DNA of 64,000 nt from Symbiodinium natans (Eukaryota; Sar; Dinophyceae; Suessiales; Symbiodiniaceae): the NCBI GenBank assembly GCA_905221605.1, contig CAJNDS010001535.1, positions 414,868-478,867 of the forward strand. Direction: 5' to 3'. The translations under genes and the position numbers were made by a program. Below the pieces are notes generated by a model. The model was not told the origin of the DNA. It searched no databases and was given only the letters and a program-made list of their open reading frames with translations. This document shows, in pieces, positions 49,443-60,181 of this stretch. Each line of letters starts with the position of its first letter. Position 1 is the stretch's first letter.

Positions 49443-49905
49443 TTATACAGTATATAATGAAGAATATATATATATATATATATATATCTGTGTGTGTAAT
49501 ACATATATATATATATGCATATATAAACATGTGTATGTGAATAAATCATAGCTCACCCACCCTCCCATGACACGCGCCTTTTGTGGCTGTCATGGTGGCG
49601 GTGGGTCAATAGTCGAAGACTCCAAAAGTCTGAAATCTGAAAGCCCAAGAGTCCAAGATTCTCAGGCGTATAGTCCAAAAGTCCAACAGTCCAAAAGTCC
49701 AAAAGTCCAACAGTCCAAAAGTCCAAAGTCCCTAAGCCGGGGCTGCGGCGAGGTTTTGAATTTTGAGGACGGCGTGGCATGGGCATGTGGGGGGGGGGGG
49801 GGGGGGGGGGGCGGTGACCATATACATATGTATATATATATATAATATATATATATATATTTTTTTTTCTCTATACATATATGTAGTGTACAATGTATAT
49901 AGTAG
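49443..49905. repeat. (TA)n, (AGTCCAAA)n, poly-G and (TA)n blocks
   Basis: TA tracts at 49460-49520 and 49820-49905; an 8-bp AGTCCAAA repeat at about 49618-49728; a poly-G run at 49788-49811. Confidence 0.9.
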
Positions 49906-49974
49906 ATAGTATTGTCCCAAACCATGTTTAGCTGGGTTTGTGTGAGGGGGTCTCGCAAGAGAGGCGTGTCTGTC

Positions 49975-50268
49975 TGCTTCGGACAATGATCCTGAAGCCG
50001 TGGAGCCCGAGCCTCAAGCTGATGCGTGCCTCAAACCCTAAACCCTAAACCCTAAACCCTAAACCCTAAACCCTAAACCCTAAACCCTAAACCCTAATCC
50101 CTAAACCCTAAACCCCTAAACCCTAAACCTGTAAACCCCTAAGCCCTAAACCCTAAACCCCAAACCGGAACCATTCAGAAATCTAGGCGGTGCCGAGTCC
50201 TCAGCTACGAGCTGAACTCTGCAGAGCAGCTTCTCTTCAAGCGCAGGGAGCCCAACAGCCGCGCTGTT
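49975..50268 (+). CDS. Two probable exons of an unrecognised gene
   Basis: About 49978-50030 reads SDNDPEAVEPEPQADACL. 50179-50268 after attcag reads KSRRCRVLSYELNSAEQLLF, then KRREPNSRAVPRD, and runs into a family-G foldback element. A C-strand array (50035-50166) separates them. Charged, probably soluble. Confidence 0.5.
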
Positions 50269-50388
50269 CCCAGAGACTCCAATACCCCTAAATTAAGGAA
50301 TATTCCTTAAAGCATAGGAGAGTTCCTCATATGGTTTAAGCATGTTTTAGGAATATTCCCTAATTAAGGGGTATTGGAGCCTCTGGGT
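50268..50388. mobile_element. Foldback element family G, copy 2, abutting an exon
   Basis: cccagagactccaataccc at the left and ggggtattggagcctctggg at the right. The ttaaggaatattccttaa core is shared with copy 1 (27507). Confidence 0.9.
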
Positions 50389-50669
50389 TCAGCTCAGCTC
50401 CAGGACCTAGGTGTGTACACTGCTGCAAGGATGTCGACGGGAAGAGTTTGCTTGCCTTTTGCAGCTTGCATGAGCCCACGATCTGTCCTTCAGCTGCAGA
50501 CTGGCCCGATCTGGCTTTGTCAGAGAGGCTATGCCACGTTTTTCTTCATGACATGGCAGGGTGTGGTTTTACGTAGTAAGGCGATGATTGCTACGGCATG
50601 TTGGGAGGACGTCCTGGGGCTGAGCTGTGGGCTGGTTGTGTCCCTTTTGAACTGAAGCCCAGCGCAGCC

Positions 50670-53556
50670 ATGGATGGCCAGAAGGGTCTTGAATCGGCTC
50701 TCTCATTCCGTGCTCTTCTGCAAAAGTTGCAAGAGCAACACGATGAGGAGGCCCGTGAATATGGGCCTGGCGCAAGCATTCTGTTGCGGCAGACCCACTA
50801 GCGGTATACTGGGCCCACTAGCTGCCACGATGTCCGACGAGAACTGCTGCCGCTGCCTGCACGACCCGGACGACAAATATACTTTTACTTGTAAATTATT
50901 TACTATCGAAGCTCAGCAGCGCAATACCATGAGCCTGGAGACTCAACGTACCCGGGAACTAGTCTACTCGTAGCCGAGGCATGTGGGCCCCACAGTGGTT
51001 CATCAGAATCGACTTGGGCTGGGAAGATACCCTAAACCCTAAACCCGATGTTCTTAGACCTCAAACCCCAAGCCCTGAGCCCTAAGCCCTAAACCCTTAA
51101 CCCTAAACCTAAACCCTAAACCCTAGTGTATGATCCTTTCCTTCGCTATCACCCCATGGAGCCCGTCGCGAAGTTTCATTTTGATTGAACCCAAACACCG
51201 CATCAGGGCATCCTGCCTGAAAAACTTTCTCTTGGCAGGTGGCTGAGCTGAACGCCAAAATTCAGCATTTGCAGGCGCCGTCACGGGGATCACACGTAGA
51301 GGACACATAGCTTGCCTGAGGTGTCATCATTGAAGTGCTCTCTAGCTATGCCGACCCATACCTGTCTCGTTCTTGTTCTGTGCCCTGTGCCTGCATGAAC
51401 CTGCTAGCCCTTCATGTGCGCCGTGACTTGCTCCCTACTGCCACCGCCCCCAAACTTCCCCTCGCTTCGCAGACCCAACGCCCCCCCCTTGCATGAGCAC
51501 ATGCCCGCACTTCACTGGCATGTCATGGACCTTTCCCATGTTACTTGGTCTGCAAGGCTGCTCATGATGGAAAGCCTCCTTCCATCTCCGACAATTCTAC
51601 CGAGCTGTCGCCGAAGGCACTTTGAAATGCCGGCAGTGCAGGGTTTACGCTGCTTTTGATCTGGTTCTGTATTTGAGTGCACCTACCTGATCGGTGCTGT
51701 ATTTGAGTGCGCCGCAGCAGCATCTTCAGAGACAACCGTTCCTGCATTCATAGTGAGCACTGTCACGCCATTATGTTAGCGCTACCATGTAATGACATCA
51801 GGCTTCATTGTTGACTTCCTGGGTTGCAGGTTCTGTGTCGTTGTCGTTTCTTGGGGCGACCATCGGCATAAGTGAATGATTCTGGTCACCTCGCTTCGTC
51901 GATGCACTCTACGTTGCAGTAAGGGAACCGTCTCCCTTCAGTTTTTTTTAGGTCGTCAGGTTCATTGTGTTTTGTTGGCCTCCGCCGGGAAGGGTAGCAG
52001 TGGCCCTGTGTTTCTCATGCAGTTGAAGCCCTATGATCCGCCCCCCAAAGCCCTCAAAACAGGTGTGTGGGATTTTTCTCACAAGAAAGGGTGCCCTATG
52101 AGGTGCTTCTTCCTATCGTAAGAATTTCCGTATGCTCGGGCATACTTAGGGTTTGGGGTTTAGGGACTAGGGTTTAGGGTGGAGGGTGTAAGGAGGGGTG
52201 CCCAAATTTTATAGTTACCCAAATGTACTCGCCACTGACAGGCGACATTGGGCCCCCGCGTGGCTCGCCCATCCCCAATTTCAGCGACAGGCGGCAAACC
52301 CGTGTGCTCTGCACACGTGGGGGAATTCCTGGGCAGGTCCTTGGGTTTGGGGGTTCGCGCTAAGCTTTAGGCCTAGGTTCATCATGATCCTTCATAAAAA
52401 CCCTAAACCGTAAACCCTCAACCTTCAACTCCCAATCCTCAACCCTCAACCCTCAACCCTCAACCCTAAACCTTAAACCCTAAACCCTACACCCGGGAAT
52501 TTTTTTCAGGGGCCCTCATTGGTGAGCTGTTGGTGAGACTCCGTGTGCTACTCCACTCCTCTCGAACTCACTCAAGTAAAGCTTTATGAGGCTTCTTAAG
52601 GGTTTAGGGTTGGTTTAGGGTTTAGGGTTCAGGGCTTCAATGGGCTATGTAAGGACAGGTTGGTGAGAGCGAAGCTTCAGCAAGAATCTGTTGCACGTCG
52701 CTTCCTACAGGCGGGAGCTCTCCAGGCGAACAGCTTGTCCCGAAAGAGTACGATGCCTCCGAGCTGACTTAGTCATGATGGCTGCACTCCCTGAAGCCCT
52801 GCACCCTACACTCTGCTCCTGGCCCGAAGCCCTAAACCCTAAACCCTAAACCCCAAACCCTAAACCCTAAACCCTAAACCCTAAGCCCTAAACCCTAAAC
52901 CCTAAACCCTAAACCGCTTCTCAGCTTTCTGCTGAGGTTTCCGAGGTGGCCACGCCCAGGTCACCAAAGCCGACGGGTGACGTCCAGGAAGGGAGCGCTT
53001 GCACAGGCTTTGGGTTTAGGGTTTAGGGTTTAGGGTTTAGGGTTTAGGATCTAGGGTCTAGGGTCTAGGGTTTAGGGTTTCCAGGATTCACTACGTCAGA
53101 AGCACGAAAATATCAGAATCTCAGAGCTGAAACAGCACAGGGGGGGGGGTAAACTCCTTAATTACACGAATCCTACTTACGCGAATCCCGAACATCGGTC
53201 GCCGTTCTGCGCCGAGAGCCTTCACATTCACTGCGCGTGGTTGCCCCAGCAGAATCATCCGGGGTTTACGATATTAGGGGTACCTTACAGTATTGGGTCA
53301 TGATTCTAAGGGGATCCTACTATTTGGGGATCTATGTTGGGGGTCTCCTTTTTCTCGTAAACTTTCAAGACCACCCTAAACCCTAAACCCTAAACCCTAA
53401 ACCCTAAACCCTAAACCCTAAACCCTAAACCCTAAACCCTAAACCCTAAACCCTAAACCCTAAAGAGCAACACCAGGACGTGGTCTCCGTCGAAGGCGAG
53501 GGTGGCGACTTCGGGGGAAAGCCTTTCCCGAGTCTGCCAAATCTGCAGGCCTGAAG
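50670..53556 (+). CDS. Unrecognised multi-exon gene with N-terminal coiled coil
   Basis: The start ATG at 50670 gives MDGQKGLESALSFRALLQKL, then QEQHDEEAREYG, an amphipathic helix. 51239-51274 (VAELNAKIQHLQ) continues it. Later exons: 52024-52062 (LKPYDPPPKALKT), 52242-52336 (GDIGPPRGSPIPNFSDRRQT), 52659-52767 (two open frames), 52925-53013 (LSAEVSEVATPRSPKPTGDV, donor G|GTTTAGGG) and 53466-53556 (VVSVEGEGGDFGGKPF ... NLQA, stop TGA). The first two and the 52242-52336 exon are the best supported. N-terminal coiled coils of this type precede many dinoflagellate signalling proteins, which is an impression and not proof. No catalytic domain is visible. Confidence 0.5.
52828..52916 (-). repeat. 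C-strand array
   Basis: About 12 CCCTAAA units ahead of exon 52925. A degenerate CCCTCAA array also lies at 52400-52492, and a G-strand array at 53014-53085 after the exon. Confidence 0.9.
53261..53463. mobile_element. Foldback element family D followed directly by a C-strand array
   Basis: ggggtttacgatattagggg to tttctcgtaaactttc (53364), then accaccctaaacc and 12 CCCTAAA units to 53463. The phrase accaccctaaac also occurs twice in element D6 (32.8-32.9 kb). Confidence 0.85.
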
Positions 53557-53598
53557 CTTCAGGGTTTAGGGTTTAGGGTTTAGGGTTTAGGTCTTCTT

Positions 53599-53702
53599 GG
53601 GGGTTTGCAACATCAGGGGTATGTTATGTGGGTCCTTATTTTACAAGGGAATCCTACTATTTGGGGGTCTATATTAGGGGCCCTTGTTTTTCGTAAACCC
53701 CC
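53599..53702. mobile_element. Foldback element family D, copy 12
   Basis: ttgggggtttgcaacatcag and ttgtttttcgtaaaccccc. Confidence 0.85.
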
Positions 53703-54742
53703 TCTTCCCCCGACCCAAGACGTTCGCTGACCCGGTTCTGCCAAGGAACCCAAGCAGAAACCCCAAAATCCAAGAGGCCCAATGCCCCAGATCCCAAAGT
53801 CCAGGACCCGTTTGTCGAGCCTCCCAAGATCTTGATGCCCCTGCAGTTGTCACGTTGTTTTGACTCTGTCACGGCCCTTTGAGGGTCTCTTTGTTCAAAA
53901 TACGACCTTCTGGTAAGTATTTGGATTACCTGATTTCCTTTTTGCTTTTTGCTCCACGCTTGAGACAGCCGGTCATATTGCCCCTCCAATGCCCTGATGG
54001 AATTGCTACTATGATTAGGGCTATTTTATATTGCTACTGAAACAATTATTTTAGCCATTTCCATTATTTTTACTATCACAACGTTTATGTCCGCACGGAC
54101 CCCAGCAGTGAGAGACCATTGGGGCACGAAAGAGCACGCCAATGGTCCGACAGCACGTGGGTAGTTCTCTAAATTAGGGCCACTGTTTGGGTCCTTGCTG
54201 TTTATAGGCACCCCAAAAGGACCCGAATTGTAGAGAACTGCCCAAGTGCAGCGTTACGGAACACTTCAAGATCCATCGGGAAGTCGCCGGGCGCCTTTGG
54301 GCCAGATGTAGCTTGCGTCGGCCTGGAGGTGGTCGGCTAAGACAAGGCCGGAGTCTTTCACCACGCCGAAAGTGTCCCATGTTGCTTGCGCAGACGTCCA
54401 ACGAAAAGCGATCGACCATTTGGCATTTCGCGAACACAGACATCGAAAGCAACGGCGCCAAACAGTGACGACAGTTTCGAAGACGGCACGGGCAGAGGCC
54501 GTGCCGCGAGTGCCGGCCGTGGGCGCCGGCCGTGGGCGCCGGCCGTACAGACTTACCCCCCCCCCCTTACTCTACACGTTCAAACTTCATAGTGTTGACA
54601 ACTGTTTGGGGATGTGCAGTGTATATTCTTACTCTTATTGCCATTGTTGTTTTGGTTGTTTTCTTTGCTAGTATGAATTTGTTCTTGTTCTTGTTGCTGT
54701 GATTGGCCCGCACGCTCTGTAAACGCGCGTTCAGCATATGCC
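53703..54742. other. Array-free region; one small foldback element, no supported gene
   Basis: Element H at 54160-54247 has inverted arms gggtagttctctaaattagg and cgaattgtagagaactgccc. A short cgccggccgtggg repeat lies at 54505-54550. Frames of 60-100 codons are not defensible. Confidence 0.5.
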
Positions 54743-54945
54743 GATTCCATCGGTATTTACAGTGTTTCGTGTGCTTCACATGCCGAAAACACCACTGCCA
54801 CCGGTGATTCCGGCTGTCCACTTTTCACGTTTCTGTACGTGGCTGAAACATCGGTATTTACAGTACTTCGCGGCGCTTACATGCGGAAAACACCGGCATT
54901 TACGGTGTTTCGCGTGGTTGGCATGCCGGAAATGCTCACGTTTCT
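54743..54945. repeat. Three imperfect repeats of about 50-100 bp
   Basis: catcggtatttacagt(g/a), ttcgcg and catgccgaaaacacc recur at about 54749, 54849 and 54893, just ahead of the satellite. Confidence 0.65.
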
Positions 54946-54947
54946 GT

Positions 54948-56166
54948 TTCCAGTCCGTGCGATTGGCCAGAGCATCCATGCCCGAACGATGATAACGTCC
55001 GTGTTAACAGTGCGTGCCATTGGCCAGAGCATCCATGCCCGAACGATGATAACGTCCGTGTTACCAGTGCGTGCGATTGGCCAGAGCATCCATGCCCGCA
55101 CGATGATAACGTCCGTGTTTCCAGTCCGTGCGATTGGCCAGAGCATCCATGCCCGAACGATGATAACGTCCGTGTTAACAGTGCGTGCCATTGGCCAGAG
55201 CATCCATGCCCGAACGATGATAACGTCCGTGTTAACGTCCGTGTTACCAGTGCGTGCGATTGGCCAGAGCATCCATGCCCGCACGATGATAACGTCCGTG
55301 TTACCAGTGCGTGCGATTGGCCAGAGCATCCATGCCCGCACGATGATAACGTCCGTGTTACCAGTGCGTGCGATTGGCCAGAGCATCCATGCCCGCACGA
55401 TGACAACGTCCGTGTTACCAGTGCGTGCGATTGGCCAGAGCATCCATGCCCGCACGATGATAACGTCCGTGTTACCAGTGCGTGCGATTGGCCAGAGCAT
55501 CCATGCCCGCACGATGATAACGTCCGTGTTACCAGTGCGTGCGATTGGCCAGAGCATCCATGCCCGCACGATGATAACGTCCGTGTTACCAGTGCGTGCG
55601 ATTGGCCAGAGCATCCATGCCCGCACGATGATAACGTCCGTACCAGTTACCAGTGCACGATGATAACGTCCGATTGGCCAGAGCATCCATGCCCGCACGA
55701 TGATAACGTCCGTGTTACCAGTCCGTGCGAGTGGCCAGAGCATCCATGCCCGCACGATGATAACGTCCGTGTTCCAACATGTGTCCGTGCCATTGGCCAG
55801 AGCATCCATGCCCGCACGATGATAACGTCCGTGTTACCAGTCCGTGCGATTGGCCAGAGCATCCATGCCCGCACGATGATAACGTCCGGTTTGCCAGAGC
55901 ATCCATCCGATGATAATACCATTGGCCAGAGATGCCCGCACGATGATAACGTCCGTGTTCCAGTCCGTGCGATTGGCCAGAGCATCCATGCCCGAACGAT
56001 GATAACGTCCGTGTTACCAGTGCGTGCGATTGGCCAGAGCATCCATGCCCGCACGATGATAACGTCCGTGTTACCAGTGCGTGCGATTGGCCAGAGCATC
56101 CATGCCCGCACGATGATAACGTCCGTGTTACCAGTGCGTGCGATTGGCCAGAGCATCCATGCCCGC
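54948..56166. repeat. 57-bp satellite, about 20 copies
   Basis: The unit contains cagtgcgtgcgattggccag, agcatccatgcccgcacgat and gataacgtccgtgttac. Most copies are over 95% alike; degenerate ones lie at 55640-55960. Because 57 is a multiple of 3 and the unit lacks stops in several frames, 270-316-codon frames appear on both strands. Related unit fragments occur at 35880-35975. Confidence 0.95.
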
Positions 56167-56610
56167 CTTGCCAAGGCTTTGAAGATCCACGGGGTCCCGC
56201 AAGTGACTGCGAGACATCAGCGCGATGAACTGACTCCCACGAAGCGTTTGCCAAGTCAGGAACTCACCTCTCACCAGCGACGCCTTGCTCAGAGACTGGC
56301 AGGACGCACCAAGCGCAAGGCCGCCCTTGCAGATGGCCAGGACTTCTTGTTAGTCGCCGGAGACAATGGTGCTGAAGCCGAGTTCAGTGCTTCGAAAGCA
56401 ATGCTTCGTAGACAAGGTCTTTATGGCAGGGTTTCACCGGCCATGACGCACATAGTGACTTTGGCCTCGCAGCGCTTGCGTTCCCATCCGGGCCTGCTGG
56501 GAGTCCTTTCCAGCTTTCGTATATATCGCGACAGCCGAAGGCTAGCGATTGGGCATGCGCCTCATGCATTTTGCGACGCCAGACTGGATCGAGCATGGCT
56601 TTGGGAGTGA
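56167..56610 (+). other. Open frame continuing out of the satellite, uncertain
   Basis: About 147 codons (LAKALKIHGVPQVTARHQRD ... LARDRAWLWE-like end) rich in Arg, Ala, Leu and Gln, with a TGA at 56608-56610. No start of its own and no family recognised. An 80-codon frame overlaps on the - strand. Confidence 0.25.
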
Positions 56611-57264
56611 AACGCACTTGACACAAGCCTTAACCCTCAAGCCCTCAAGCCTAAACCCTTCGCCTCTTCCGACCAAAGCAGGCCAAAGTCCACCAAACCT
56701 CAACCCTAAACCCAAAACCTCCTTGGACGACCGCTGATACCCAAACCCTGTACCCTAAGCCCTCAGCCTGCTCCCAGCGAAGACTCTCTTGTAGTGGCGA
56801 GGGTTACAGGGTTAGGGTTGGGGGTTGACGGTGTCTGTGCGCTTGAGGGTTCCAGGTTTCTGAAGGGTATGTAGGCTTGCGCCATTTGCCGCCACGCCCG
56901 CTTTTCCTGTGGTTTTCCTTCGTCAAAACGAAGAAGTTGACCTGTCTGGGCTTCTTCGGTGGCTTCCACGCAGCCGCAATGTGCTGCTTTGTAGCCGTGT
57001 TTTGCCTACACACGCTGCTCGATCAGGAATTTCCGTCCGCAGCGCGTCCTAGCCAAAACGCTCATTTTTGACGGAAACATACACGGTTCCGTCACAAGAA
57101 AAAAACAAAACAAAACCGTTTTCACACGCTGTCCTTGAAGGGACAGGTGTGTTCCGTCCCACGCAGGCCACGCAAAATGCATTTATGCAACACAACCAAA
57201 AAGTACCCGTGCCCTAAACACGCTTCGCCGCGCGCGTTTACAAAGCGTGCGCGCGTTGTGATTG

Positions 57265-57438
57265 CTATATTGTTATTGTTTGTGATGTTTTTTGTTATTG
57301 TTATATTGTTATTGTTATATTGTTATTATTATATTGTCATTTTTTATTTTGCTATTGTTATATTGTTGTTGTTATGCTGCTCTTGGTATCCTTTTATATT
57401 GTTATTGTTAGATTGTTATTGTTATATTGCTATTGTTA

Positions 57439-57486
<48 letters not shown>

Positions 57487-58215
57487 GTTGCTATTGGTAT
57501 CTTTTTATATTGTTATTGTTAGACTGTTATTGTTATGTTGCTATTGGTATATTGTTATATTGTTATTGTTAGATTGTTGTTGTCAAGTTGTTATTGTGTT
57601 TGTTGTTATATTATTACTGTTATATTGTTACTGTTATCTTGTTGTTGTTATATTGTTATTGTTATATTATGATTGTTATATTGCTTTTGTTATATCGTTA
57701 CATAGTTGTACCGTTATATTGTTATATGGTTATATTGTTATAGTGTTGCATTGTTATAGTGCTATATTGTTATACTGTTGTATTGGTCTATTGTTATATT
57801 GTTAGATTGTTATACTGTGTTATTGTTATATTGTTGTATTGTTCCATTGTTCTATTGTTCTATTGTTGTATTGTTTTATTGTTGTATTGCTATATTGTTA
57901 TGTTGTTATATTGTTATATTGTTCTATTGTTATATGGTTATATTGTTATATTGCTATATTGTTGTATTGGCATATTGTTATATTGTTATATTGCTATATT
58001 GTTATATTGTTATATTGTAAAATTGTAAACTTGCTATATTGCTATATTTATATATTGTTATATCGTTATATCGTTATATTGTTATATTGTTGCATTGTTA
58101 TATTGTTATACTGTTATATGGTTATATCGTTATATTGTTATATTGTTATATCGTTATATTTCTATAGTGTTATATTGTTATATTATTATATTGGTATTGT
58201 TATTGTCTTTTCTTA
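57265..58215. repeat. Low-complexity (TATTGT)n / (GTT)n block, about 950 bp
   Basis: Repeats of ttattgttatattg with a pure GTT run at 57441-57485. The frames are poly-Leu/Val/Tyr artefacts. 56611-57260 upstream has no supported gene. Confidence 0.95.
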
Positions 58216-58385
58216 TTCTTGCTGTTGTCACCGTTCATGCTATTATTGTTATGATTAGTATCCTTACTCGTATTACTGATATCACCAAAACAAGTGCCAT
58301 TGCTGCTGGAATTCAGATGTGATGTTTGTGTTGTTGTGTGGTCAATTCCGGAAATTATGGTCCTGTTAGGCGACCCCTCTTATGT

Positions 58386-58475
58386 AGCGTACCCAAAAGG
58401 CCCTGAACCCTAAACCCTAAACCCTAAACCCTAAACGCTAAACCCTAAACCCTAAATCCTAAACCCTAAACCCAT
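58386..58475 (-). repeat. C-strand array
   Basis: About 11 CCCTAAA units ahead of the exon at 58488. Confidence 0.9.
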
Positions 58476-58487
58476 AATTTAGACACC

Positions 58488-58587
58488 ATGTGCCCCAAGC
58501 TTTGTGGAGGTGCCGCCACAATCTCCTCAGCCAGCGGCAGTCTCCCCCGGCTCGAATATGCGTTCGACCACCGGCAGCCCCTTGGTT
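58488..58587 (+). CDS. Probable exon, unrecognised (may begin the channel gene)
   Basis: The frame reads MCPKLCGGAATISSASGSLP, then RLEYAFDHRQPL, ending at G|GTTTAGCG. A C-strand array precedes it and a G-strand array (58588-58693) follows. It could be an upstream exon of the cation channel; no domain is seen. Confidence 0.45.
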
Positions 58588-58693
58588 TAGCGTTTAGGGT
58601 TTAGGGTTTAGGGTTTAGGGTTTAGGGTTTAGGGGTTAGGGTTTAGGGTTTAGGGTTTAGGGTTTAGGGTTTGGGGTTTAGGGTTTAGGGTTC
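58588..58693 (+). repeat. G-strand array
   Basis: About 15 TTTAGGG units. Confidence 0.9.
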
Positions 58694-58919
58694 AGCAGCT
58701 CCGGATCGAGCAGGTTTATGGTAGTGTTATATTTACGGCTCGGATATAACACCCACCCACCCAGAGAATCCCATAACATTAAGAAACCATATAAAGTATC
58801 TTCATACACAAGTTCTTTTCAACGAAGACCACAGCTACAGAACAAATTCGTTCTTAAAAATGCGCATAGCGTCACACAAAGATGAGCACGAATTTCCGTG
58901 CTGAACCACGCCTTGCCCA

Positions 58920-59175
58920 CTAATTCGTGTGCCCGAAAATTCGTGGGCAAGGCACAAAATTTCGTGGGCAATGGCACAAATATTCGTGGGCAAGGCACAA
59001 AAAGGCACAAAAACTCGTGGGCAAGGCACATTTTGGGGGTTTAAGCCTTGCCCACGGGCCCAAAAATCCGAAAACGTGCCTTGCCCACGAATATTTGTGC
59101 CTTGCCCACGAATTTTGGTGCCTTGCCCACGAAGTTTTGTGCCTTGCCCACGAAGTTTTGTGCCTTGCCCACGAA
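58920..59175. repeat. Inverted cluster of 20-24-bp units (ttcgtgggcaaggcacaaa)
   Basis: Four or five units in one orientation (58930-59025) face six in the other (59047-59175). The two halves can pair over about 100 bp. The frames CPRxFVPCPR are translations of the repeat. Confidence 0.9.
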
Positions 59176-59231
59176 ACCCATTAGGGTTTATATAAACAAA
59201 TTATATATATATATAGAGATGTAGAAAGAGA

Positions 59232-59352
59232 GGTTTAGGGTTGGGTATAGGGTTTAGGGTTTAGGGTTTAGGGTTTCGGGTTTAGGGCTTAGGGTTTAGG
59301 GTTTAGGGTTTGGGGTTTAGGGTTTAGGGTTTGGGGTTTAGGGTTTAGGGTG
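59232..59352 (+). repeat. G-strand array
   Basis: About 16 units of TTTAGGG with TTTGGGG and TTTCGGG variants. Confidence 0.9.
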
Positions 59353-59475
59353 TTTTTTTTTGTGTTTCCTCCGGGTTTATGGTTTAGGGGGGCTCTTCGG
59401 TGTTTTGTGTGTTTTTGGAGGGGGAGAATCGCACTCTGCCACAGAACATCTTCTTAACATGTACAAATAGACGAC

Positions 59476-59570
59476 ATGTCAGAAAGGTGGTGGCAACTGA
59501 GGCTTCTCGATCACATCGCCCAAGCCGAGCGACGACGAAGAAGAGGTGCAGTCAGAGAAGACACTTTAAG
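59476..59570 (+). CDS. Possible N-terminal exon of the channel gene
   Basis: ATG 59476 begins MSERWWQLRLLDHIAQAERR, then RRRGAVREDTL, ending at a GTTTTCCG donor beside a family-A element. The charged helix suits a cytosolic N-terminus. The phase does not match exon 60182 directly, so an exon would be missing between. Confidence 0.35.
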
Positions 59571-59579
59571 GTTTTCCGT

Positions 59580-59789
59580 TTGGATGTTCCCCCGTAAGCT
59601 AACAGCCCTTACTAGGGATTCTAAAATAGCGGGTACGAGAATCCGTATGAAGGACTTATCCCAAGTGTAGGGTTGGTTTAGCGTTTCCATGGGCTTGACG
59701 ATTTTAGGGGTTTTAGGGCAGGGTATATACTAGGACCCAGAGTAGGAGCTCATTACCTTTAATAAGGTTTGGGTTGGGGAACATCCCAA
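59580..59789. mobile_element. Foldback element family A, copy 6 (long)
   Basis: ttggatgttcccccgtaagc and ggttggggaacatcccaa. About 210 bp, longer than other copies. Confidence 0.75.
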
Positions 59790-60055
59790 GTTTTCCGGGT
59801 TCAACTATTCACAGAACCTGGTCTGCGGCTCGAGAGGAGGTCAGGATATAAGGTTGTACTTCATGTGTGCCTACTGATTCTTTCGGATGAGCCAGGAGGT
59901 CAGGAGTGTGTGAGGAATGTCCAATGAGGTTCGAGACCTAGTAGGCGCGGTTGGTCATTTCAAGTCTTGCAGTCGTACAGTGTCTGTTTGGCTTGTCGTG
60001 CCCCTGCTGCTAACAGTGTCACCGCCTCTCCAGGTTCCCTCACCCCTTCCTTAAA

Positions 60056-60163
60056 TGGGGGTTGACGGGAATAAAGGACCCCCAATGTAGACTCCGAGTA
60101 GTAGGATCCCCTGATAGAAAGGACCCCAAGAAGGGCACCCCTAATATCGTGAACCCCCCAATG
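60056..60163. mobile_element. Foldback element family D, copy 13
   Basis: tgggggttgacgggaataaa and taatatcgtgaaccccccaa. It ends 18 bp before channel exon 60182. Confidence 0.85.
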
Positions 60164-60181
60164 GATGTCTGCCTTGACCAG

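Noticed and set aside
54839-56610. Open frames of 274, 310 and 316 codons on both strands
   Set aside because: They are translations of the 57-bp satellite; the unit length is a multiple of three and lacks stops, so length is no evidence of coding.
57135-58322. Leu/Val/Tyr-rich frames that look like membrane proteins
   Set aside because: The DNA is a simple ttattg/gtt repeat in which all frames look hydrophobic.
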